Assembly: GCA_937871705.1 (NCBI GenBank)
Contig: CALMOO010000332.1
Span: 1 to 22,312, forward strand
Length of the DNA: 22,312 bases
Direction of reading: 5' to 3'
From: an uncultured Hymenobacter sp.
GTDB lineage: Bacteria; Bacteroidota; Bacteroidia; Cytophagales; Hymenobacteraceae
The notes under the pieces are model-generated. The model saw only the letters and a program-made list of their open reading frames with translations. It had not been told where the DNA came from and did not search any database. Made by a program: the position numbers and the translations under genes. Shown here piece after piece: positions 1 through 5,741 of this stretch. Each line of letters begins with the position of its first letter. Positions within the stretch are counted from its first letter, which is position 1.

Positions 1-135
1 ATAGGGCCGCCCACCAAGAGCGCTGCGGTCATCGAGCAGATACGCGAACTGAAAAAACGTGGGTTATCGAATTATGCTATCAGCAAGAGGCTGCGCGTAT
101 CAGCAAGCACCGTAGCCAAATACGCTTTTAGTTAA
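1..135 (+). CDS. Serine recombinase (resolvase/invertase), C-terminal fragment
   Basis: The reading frame is open from base 1 to the TAA at 133-135 and gives 44 residues, so only the C-terminus is inside the window. It reads as a glycine-proline hinge (GPPTKSAAVIEQIRELKK) followed by a helix-turn-helix (GLSNYAISKRLRVSASTVAKY). This is the usual C-terminal DNA-binding end of resolvase/invertase-family serine recombinases. The catalytic serine domain lies outside the window. In this family the domain binds the crossover-site repeats. A recombinase at the edge of a defence island fits a mobile-element boundary. Another protein ending in a similar helix-turn-helix cannot be excluded. Confidence 0.7.
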   Translation: MGPPTKSAAVIEQIRELKKRGLSNYAISKRLRVSASTVAKYAFS

Positions 136-157
136 GTGGTTGGCCTAAAAAGTAACT

Positions 158-184
158 AGCTGCTATCAGGTGAGATAGCAGTTT
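158..184 (+). terminator. Possible terminator hairpin after the recombinase
   Basis: CTGCTATC (160-167) and GATAGCAG (174-181) are perfectly complementary around a 6-nt loop, and the stem can extend two more pairs to 158/183. Only a short TTT run follows. It lies about 25 nt after the recombinase stop, the expected place for its terminator, but the weak U tract keeps confidence modest. Confidence 0.4.
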
Positions 185-286
185 GCTGCCTTCAGGCAGG
201 AGAGGCAAAGAAAACTAGGTTCCTACTACATACTCGCACCTAAGAACTGCGCGAAGAACCAGAGCCAAATTTCACCCGCGTTCCGT

Positions 287-294
287 TATTTTTG
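287..294 (+). promoter_or_regulatory. Candidate Bacteroidota -7 box
   Basis: TATTTTTG matches the Bacteroidota sigma-ABfr -7 consensus TAnnTTTG exactly. No clear -33 TTTG is present at the usual spacing, so support is partial. With the terminator at 336-362 it would define a transcript of about 60 nt. Confidence 0.3.
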
Positions 295-335
295 CAGTGG
301 TCTGACACTAGATTATTCTGGAAGTAGGACTTCCT

Positions 336-362
336 GGGGCCACGCAAGTGGCCCCCTTTTTT
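336..362 (+). terminator. Strong intrinsic terminator
   Basis: GGGGCCAC (336-343), loop GCAA (344-347) and GTGGCCCC (348-355) form a perfect 8-bp GC-rich stem. A C and a run of six T (357-362) follow. This is a textbook rho-independent terminator for plus-strand transcription. Confidence 0.85.
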
Positions 363-538
363 GGCTAAAACAAAGGCCAGCAGCTTGTTGCTTGACTAGC
401 AGATTGATGGGAGCCAGCCGATTAAAGTAGTCGTGCGCCTCTTTTTCTAATACCGGCGGTTGGGCTCGAACAATTGCTTGGCGAAATAGAAGATGACGTC
501 TACCATTTGGTCTGTGTACTGGTAGAATATTAATATGT

Positions 539-584
539 AAGCATTTTGTCAAGTTTTTGCCGGTAGAAACTTGACAAAATGCTT
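539..584. repeat. Perfect 18-bp inverted repeat
   Basis: AAGCATTTTGTCAAGTTT at 539-556 is the exact reverse complement of AAACTTGACAAAATGCTT at 567-584, with a 10-nt spacer. The arms are AT-rich and no T tract follows, so it is not an ordinary terminator. A recombinase site, transposon-end remnant, operator or cruciform element are all possible. The spacer ends in GGTAG, and another CTACCA/TGGTAG dyad lies just upstream around 499-530. Confidence 0.85.
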
Positions 585-625
585 TAACTGGTTGGCATAC
601 GCGGCCCTGATTACAAGTGAAAGCC

Positions 626-667
626 TATAGCGATTGGCCAGGTTGGCCAACTTGGCCAATCGCTATA
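626..667. repeat. 42-bp near-palindrome with three TTGGCCA units
   Basis: Arms TATAGCGATTGGCCA (626-640) and TGGCCAATCGCTATA (653-667) are perfectly complementary. The 12-nt centre is itself almost palindromic, so only one position pair (641/652, G-T) breaks symmetry. It also carries three TTGGCCA copies at 634, 643 and 652, a 9-bp period. Symmetry plus near-helical phasing suggests binding of an oligomeric protein. The identity of any ligand is unknown. Confidence 0.85.
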
Positions 668-725
668 CTAGCAGCTTTGCTACAAGAGAAGGGGAGAAGC
701 TGCATGTTCGGCTCACTGCAATAAA

Positions 726-829
726 CCAGTCGGCAGCTGGCCCAGCCATTCGCTGCATTTAGAAAGCTAATTATCAGCTATTCGCACTGCGACTACTTTC
801 GTGCTACTACCTGCTGACTGGCTTTTTTT
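726..829 (+). ncRNA. Candidate structured RNA ending in a T tract
   Basis: CCAGTCGGCAG (726-736) can pair with CTGCTGACTGG (811-821), 10 Watson-Crick pairs and one G-U. The second strand is followed directly by C and seven T (823-829), like a terminator. About 74 nt lie between the strands and contain smaller potential hairpins, such as CAGC/GCTG near 744-756. An attenuator or a small RNA with its own terminator would look like this. No known RNA family was recognised, and a promoter was not identified. Confidence 0.35.
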
Positions 830-974
830 AAGCAAACAGGCTTATTTATTATGGGTTTATTGTGCACCGTGCTGTACTCTGACTTTAAAACCCGCTGGCT
901 GAAATCGGGTGGCGTGGGCTAACTATGGCCTGTTTCTGACCGGCCTCTGCGACTCATTGGGCGTAGCCAACGAC

Positions 975-1979
975 TTACAGGTAATAATGAAGCATCCGGG
1001 TTGCCTCTTGTTTGATATTGTCACGCAATACCAGTGGTGCTACTACTTCTACATCCCCGCCGTAGCTCAGTAGCAAACTCACCAACTCACGCGTTGGTAC
1101 TAGGTGTAGTGTTACTTCACCGGTTACATTATCTACTCGTTGTGACGTATGTAGCGGTTTAGTCAGCACATAGGGTAAGCGCTTTGCTGCAAATCGCAGC
1201 CTTATTTCTGCTAATTCTGCCTGAGGCAGAATAGAAACTCCTATTAGGTTAGTAAAGAACTGGCTTACCTCTCCCTCGTGCTGAATGAATGACAAATCAG
1301 CCTTTGCTATATGCTGAATACGGTCTAACGCAAATATTGACAAAGCTTCTTCCCACTTGTCTCGTTGCGCAATTAAAAACCACCGCCCATTATACTGTTT
1401 CAGCAAATAAGGGTGCACTAGCAATTCTACTGGCTGCGAAGTTCCAAACGGCTGGTATAGTAGGCGCTGTGCTTGCTTTTGCTGCACAGCTATATACAGC
1501 GGTTCTAGCCAACCTTGCCCCTGGTAACTAGTAGGCTGCTCAAATTGGCAAATAATACCTTGTGCGTCTTGCATTTGGCCACTTAGCCTCAATTCTAGCC
1601 GCTCTACTATTCCTCCTAGTTCGTGTGATAGTCCCAGGCCTACTAATTGCTGCAGCACACCAAATGCCTGTTGCAAAGCGGGTAAATCATTTATTGTTAT
1701 GGGACTATTGAAGATTGAGTAATTAACCTCACTATAGTAATACCCGCGCTCCGATTCGAATAAGATAGGCGCATCATATCCCGTTGCCCCACCCGGCCGC
1801 ATATTTTTCAAGTCATCCCGTAGTGTCCGTATGCTTACGCTACCTGCGCTATCTACATGTTCAGCCAGGGTTGCCGCTACTTGCTGCCGCAGGCGCTCAA
1901 AGCTCCATGTCTGAGTTGTCCGTTGCAAGCAGGCATCTATGGCTGCGTAGCGCAGCAAGGCATTTTTGGTAGGTGGCAT
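975..1979 (-). CDS. WYL-domain transcriptional regulator
   Basis: A 334-residue protein is read from ATG at 1979. An in-frame start 21 codons upstream (2042) would run into the divergent promoter region and adds no recognisable domain. The order is an N-terminal helix-turn-helix (about 1-65, including SIRTLRDDLKNM), then a WYL domain at about 158-230 with YQPF at 175-178, HPYLLKQYNGRWFLIA at 189-204 and FALDRI at 216-221. A WCX-like C-terminal extension completes it. WYL regulators such as BrxR and CapW control BREX, CBASS and other defence operons, usually as repressors that sense a nucleic-acid or nucleotide ligand. This gene is divergent from the kinase/receiver operon, with 98 bp between the starts holding a candidate operator. 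Regulation of that operon and of itself is inference. Confidence 0.88.
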   Translation of the reverse strand: MPPTKNALLRYAAIDACLQRTTQTWSFERLRQQVAATLAEHVDSAGSVSIRTLRDDLKNMRPGGATGYDAPILFESERGYYYSEVNYSIFNSPITINDLPALQQAFGVLQQLVGLGLSHELGGIVERLELRLSGQMQDAQGIICQFEQPTSYQGQGWLEPLYIAVQQKQAQRLLYQPFGTSQPVELLVHPYLLKQYNGRWFLIAQRDKWEEALSIFALDRIQHIAKADLSFIQHEGEVSQFFTNLIGVSILPQAELAEIRLRFAAKRLPYVLTKPLHTSQRVDNVTGEVTLHLVPTRELVSLLLSYGGDVEVVAPLVLRDNIKQEATRMLHYYL

Positions 1980-2003
1980 AAAATTTTTCTGAAAATTACA
2001 CAC

Positions 2004-2022
2004 TGTGCAGATTGGCTGCACA
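2004..2022. promoter_or_regulatory. Candidate operator in the divergent intergenic region
   Basis: TGTGCAG (2004-2010) and CTGCACA (2016-2022) form a perfect 7-bp inverted repeat around ATTGG. The site lies between the divergent WYL and kinase genes. A TTG within the spacer and a 7-of-8 match to TAnnTTTG (TTGCTTTG, 2032-2039) could be the -33 and -7 boxes of the kinase operon, so a repressor bound here would block it. On the minus strand TAATTTTC (1998-1991) is a similar 7-of-8 match for the WYL gene. Confidence 0.45.
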
Positions 2023-2077
2023 CCCCCACCTTTGCTTTGCACTGTCGACTCAAAGGAGGTCGGCTTGTCCCTACATT

Positions 2078-4603
2078 ATGAAACGTCCGTCGGCCCCTTC
2101 GCTTAATCTGCAAAAGCAAATAATTAAGTTGTTTTCTATTGTCCGAGAAGAAGGCCACACATCTTCCTATAGTATTGTTCCGGCGTTTCTCATCCTAGGC
2201 CGACTATCCACCATCCTCGGAGTGGATGCATATTCCAGCCAAGCTTTTTATACTTCTGCCCTTAGTAACAATAGCTATCAGAGAGAAAGAAACGCTGCAG
2301 ATTCGGCATTGGCTTGGTTAGGAGATTACATGCTTCGTTTAAGTCCTAGTACGCGACAGCGTCTAGTGCATGAAGTTGAGTTATTTAATCTGCCTACTCT
2401 CACGCAAGTAGAATTCGAAGACGTTATTGATTTTGCCTTCGACCAACTTCCCCGTTACAACCATGGCTCGGGCGAATTTTCGACACCAGCTGAGCTTACG
2501 GAATTAATTGCTTCTATCTACAAGGCAAAACCTGGCATGTGTGTGTACAACCCACAGGCTGGTACTGCTGCGCTTATCTCTTTTTTAGACCCAGCAGTTA
2601 TCTATTTAGGGCAGGAGCAGAGCGATGAGGTGCGCAAGCTAGCTTCTCTACGCTTAGTGGCACATCAGCGCTCTTCTGCCCATTTGTTGCCAGGTACAGC
2701 AGTTGAACAATGGCCACAGTTGCCCGCGGCTGACCTGATTCTGGCTACTCACCCCGTATTTGGTGGCTCTAATCGTGTTAATCAACTGTTGGATGGCCTG
2801 CCTTCCAGCATGCCGGTCGACGCTGCATTCGTTCATGCCATTCTGCGTCATATGCAGCCACAGAGTCAGGCTGTCATTCCCGTTGCACTTGGTTTCCTAT
2901 TTCAGCAAGGTAAATCTTACCGCCTTCTTCGCGAAGAGCTTGTGACATCTGGTGTGTTAGAAGCAGTTGTAGATTTTCCAGCTGGTTTATTATTACCATA
3001 CACCAATGTGCGGCTAGCCTTACTGATGCTCAACAAAGCACGCTCTTACGGTGCGCCAGTTTTGATGCTCGATGCGGAGTCATATGTTCATCGCAAAGGC
3101 AAACAGGCTATTTTGGATACGTCCGCCTTGTTAACTGCTTTAGCGCAACCAACTGGTGCAACTGGTGCTCATTTTATCGCTCCATCTGATTTCAGCCGGC
3201 ACGACTACGATTTAAGTTATCGCCGCTACCTACTGCCTGCTGAACCGGTCCAAAACCAAGTCCGCTTCGAAGAAATAGTCGAGCCTATTCGTCTGCGCCA
3301 CGAGCGGCCAGTGGAAGGTCGACTGCTGCGTATCCGGGACATGAAATCAGATAATCTGAATTTTACGCTAGCAAGCAGTGAATTACCTGTTGACCAATTT
3401 AGTGGTCGTTCGCTAGTATCGCTGAAGCAGGATGCGCTGCTAGTCGCGCTCCAGGGTGGCCGACCCAAGCCTACCTGGTATACGCACCAGGCTGGGGACG
3501 AAGTATTCTTCTCGCCCAGTAGCATCCTGCCGTTACAACTGAACCAGGATAAGGTGGTTCTCGACTATCTCATAGCCGAGTTGAATTCTGATTTTGTGCA
3601 GGAGCAGTTTCGCAGTATGAATAGAGGTATGGCCATGCCTACCGTGCGCAAAGCGGACTTATTACAGTTGATTATCAATCTGCCAAGCATAGTCGAGCAG
3701 CATAATTTAGTTAGGCTAGCCAGTGAGCAGGCGACGAAAACTAAGCAAGTAGAATCTAACGCGGCCCAGACCGAGCGCACGCTCAAAGCTGAAGCATATG
3801 CACAACTTGCTGCTTTGAAACACGCTTTAGGGCGGCCACAGTTAAATCTGATATCCAATGTAGACCTGCTTGAGGCCGCGATTCAGCGTGCCGCTTCACA
3901 TAATCAAGTGCTAGCTCCACATTCCCCTCTCTTTCCAGGCGAAGACTCAACCGTGCAGGATACACTCACGGCCATAAAAAGAGACTTGGAGTTCATGTTC
4001 CAAACGCTCAATCGTAATGAAGCCGTACTAGTGTTAGAGGAGTTTCCGCGCCAAGTTGTGGATATACTGGCCTTCCTACGTGAGGAAATAGCACTCACGC
4101 GTGCCAGTTTACCACCGTTTGCCATTACGCTGCATGAGAAATTTTTGCCATTGTACAATTTTCTTGGCGATAAGCCGAGAGTTGCTCAACGCATAGATTC
4201 AGTCGCTGTATTGGCTAATAAATATCTGCTCAAGCTGCTGTTTAACCATATTATAGACAATGCCCAGCGGCATGGCTTCCATGAAATGCCAGCAGAACAC
4301 AATAAGATTAGTGTTACCGTCGAAGAGTTATTTGTTGACGAGAATATGAATTCGTTTGCGCTTGACATCACCATTGCCAATAACGGGCGCCCATTTCCGG
4401 TAAATTTCGACATAGCTCAACTTACTCGTAAAGGAGCTACCGTTGGTGCCACGGGCAACACAGGTATTGGCGGGTATGAAGTTAAGGAGATTATGAACTA
4501 CTTCGAGGGTGAACTAGAGATTATCAGTCAGCCCGAAAGTGACTTTCCAGTAACCTATCGGTTGGAACTACCAGTCGTTGACGTTCAATATAAAAAAGGT
4601 TAA
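2078..4603 (+). CDS. HsdM-like/HsdS-like/histidine-kinase fusion protein
   Basis: ATG at 2078 (841 residues) is preferred over an in-frame start at 2012, which would overlap the candidate operator and adds a low-complexity leader. Residues about 100-300 resemble the N6-adenine methylase fold of HsdM. However, motif I reads YNPQAGTAAL (157 on) instead of DPACGTGG, and motif IV reads THPVF (224-228) instead of NPPF, so catalysis is probably lost. Residues about 395-550 resemble an HsdS target-recognition segment (LLRIRDMKSDNLNF, then INLPSIVEQHNLVRLASEQ and a coiled coil). A phosphoacceptor-like H-box follows at H582 (KHALGRPQLN). The C-terminus is a GHKL ATPase with an N-box around FNHIIDN (722-728), a weak G1 (NNGRP, 768-772) and G2 GNTGIGGYEV (793 on). 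No signal peptide or membrane helix is seen, so it is cytoplasmic. It is 3 nt upstream of a receiver gene. A DNA-sensing kinase is an inference. Confidence 0.75.
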   Translation: MKRPSAPSLNLQKQIIKLFSIVREEGHTSSYSIVPAFLILGRLSTILGVDAYSSQAFYTSALSNNSYQRERNAADSALAWLGDYMLRLSPSTRQRLVHEVELFNLPTLTQVEFEDVIDFAFDQLPRYNHGSGEFSTPAELTELIASIYKAKPGMCVYNPQAGTAALISFLDPAVIYLGQEQSDEVRKLASLRLVAHQRSSAHLLPGTAVEQWPQLPAADLILATHPVFGGSNRVNQLLDGLPSSMPVDAAFVHAILRHMQPQSQAVIPVALGFLFQQGKSYRLLREELVTSGVLEAVVDFPAGLLLPYTNVRLALLMLNKARSYGAPVLMLDAESYVHRKGKQAILDTSALLTALAQPTGATGAHFIAPSDFSRHDYDLSYRRYLLPAEPVQNQVRFEEIVEPIRLRHERPVEGRLLRIRDMKSDNLNFTLASSELPVDQFSGRSLVSLKQDALLVALQGGRPKPTWYTHQAGDEVFFSPSSILPLQLNQDKVVLDYLIAELNSDFVQEQFRSMNRGMAMPTVRKADLLQLIINLPSIVEQHNLVRLASEQATKTKQVESNAAQTERTLKAEAYAQLAALKHALGRPQLNLISNVDLLEAAIQRAASHNQVLAPHSPLFPGEDSTVQDTLTAIKRDLEFMFQTLNRNEAVLVLEEFPRQVVDILAFLREEIALTRASLPPFAITLHEKFLPLYNFLGDKPRVAQRIDSVAVLANKYLLKLLFNHIIDNAQRHGFHEMPAEHNKISVTVEELFVDENMNSFALDITIANNGRPFPVNFDIAQLTRKGATVGATGNTGIGGYEVKEIMNYFEGELEIISQPESDFPVTYRLELPVVDVQYKKG

Positions 4604-4606
4604 GTA

Positions 4607-5599
4607 ATGGGCCACTACCGCGTCTTGTGGATTGACGATGAGTACCAGCAACTCACAGCTTTCAGTAAGCTAGCGCTTTTAAACGATATTGTCTTGGTTC
4701 CTTTTCAGTCTACTGAAGAGGGAATGGCTTATCTGGCGGCGAACATGAATACCATCAACGCCGTGCTTCTCGATGCCATGGCATTTCAAAAGAAAGGCCA
4801 GGAAGAAGGTACAGAAAGCCGCAAGGCGCTCTACGAAGCATGGGAGCAGATTACGGCGCTTGGTAGTGCTCACCAAAAGCCATTGCCTCGCTTTGTACTT
4901 ACCGGTCAGCTCAGTCTTTTGCGGGATACAGGTTTTCAAGAGCAGTACGAAGGCTTCTTTCGTAAAGGCTCTAGCGAGGAAAATCAGCGTTTATTCGGAG
5001 CCATCAAGCAGGCCATCGACGACTTACCCCAAGCCCAGCTCCGGCACCGCTACGCCCCAGCATTCGCCGCCTGCACTCCTGATGTAGTCAGCGAAAAGGC
5101 TGGCCGGATGCTCTTGGAGGTTTTACAAGCTATCGACAATCCTCAAACTAATCACCAGGACGACACCAAGTTTAATACGCTACGCATCATTATTGACGAG
5201 GTGTTTGCTGCCGCCATCCGCCATCGACTATTGCCTGCCCAATGCGTTTCGCGCGGGGAAATTAATCAGCGAAATTGCAGCGACATCTTGAGTGGTAAGC
5301 CAAAAAAGGTTTCTGATACAGAGTTTGCTACACCTGCGACTGCACTACTACCAGCTATTCTGGCAACTGCTGTAAATACCTGCCTCGACCTCACTAGCAC
5401 AGCTTCGCACGGCGATAGAGTTAACACCGCCTCCGCCTTGGCCGGACTTCGCCAGACAGTTCGTACGCCATACTTACTCGTCGCGCTAACCCATCAGATT
5501 ATGGACTTGCTGGTCTGGTTTAACACCTTGCGTCTTGACACTGAACGGCTAGCCCGCCATCAAGGTGCTTGGACAATTAGCGCTGCACGTCCACGGTAA
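4607..5599 (+). CDS. Response-regulator receiver protein with unrecognised output domain
   Basis: This 330-residue protein starts 3 nt after the kinase-fusion stop, so the two are probably co-translated and partners. Residues 1-130 form a receiver domain with every key residue present: acidic pair D10-D11 (VLWIDDE), phosphoacceptor D56 (INAVLLDAMA), T99 (RFVLTGQ) and K120 (FFRKGS). About 200 residues follow that are mostly helical by eye and match no DNA-binding, cyclase or nuclease output domain I know. The output might bind the type I complex or be a cell-killing effector, as in phosphorelay-driven defence systems. This is speculation. The receiver assignment itself is firm. Confidence 0.85.
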   Translation: MGHYRVLWIDDEYQQLTAFSKLALLNDIVLVPFQSTEEGMAYLAANMNTINAVLLDAMAFQKKGQEEGTESRKALYEAWEQITALGSAHQKPLPRFVLTGQLSLLRDTGFQEQYEGFFRKGSSEENQRLFGAIKQAIDDLPQAQLRHRYAPAFAACTPDVVSEKAGRMLLEVLQAIDNPQTNHQDDTKFNTLRIIIDEVFAAAIRHRLLPAQCVSRGEINQRNCSDILSGKPKKVSDTEFATPATALLPAILATAVNTCLDLTSTASHGDRVNTASALAGLRQTVRTPYLLVALTHQIMDLLVWFNTLRLDTERLARHQGAWTISAARPR

Positions 5600-5667
5600 G
5601 CCTGCTTCTTGATACTACCTCGTCAAGATGCATCTGAACGGTGCGGTAGGTAGCGCATAAGCAGGCT
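5599..5667 (+). other. Long interrupted hairpin between the receiver gene and hsdR
   Basis: AGCCTGCTT (5599-5607) pairs with AAGCAGGCT (5659-5667), and CTACCT (5615-5620) pairs with AGGTAG (5648-5653) inside it, giving a two-tier stem. It begins at the receiver stop codon and ends about 75 nt before hsdR. There is no T tract, so a simple intrinsic terminator is unlikely. An mRNA-end stabiliser, a leader element or a protein site are alternatives. Confidence 0.5.
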
Positions 5668-5741
5668 AACATGGTTGGTCCATTTTTACGATGCCTGATT
5701 CGGTGCTGCTTACTTTAGCATTCCGTTCCCCACCTGCCTAA

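Larger units (their letters stand above)
136..974. other. Long intergenic region rich in dyad symmetry, no convincing gene
   Basis: No protein-coding gene could be supported in these roughly 840 bases. The stretch holds several separate structured elements: a hairpin at 158-184, a strong terminator at 336-362, a perfect 18-bp inverted repeat at 539-584, a 42-bp near-palindrome at 626-667 and a long-range stem at 726-829. A minus-strand open frame at 313-552 matches no family I know and runs through two of these dyads. The density of palindromes beside a recombinase end suggests recombination, replication or regulatory sites, or small structured RNAs. Confidence 0.6.

Noticed and set aside
313..552. 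Minus-strand 79-codon open frame
   Set aside because: It matches no family, begins inside the 18-bp inverted repeat and its end overlaps the strong plus-strand terminator. It is more likely a chance frame or an unrecognisable relic.
903..974. Plus-strand fragment reading NYGLFLTGLCDSLGVANDLQ
   Set aside because: It looks protein-like and may be a relic, but it has no start, is very short and runs into the end of the WYL gene on the other strand.
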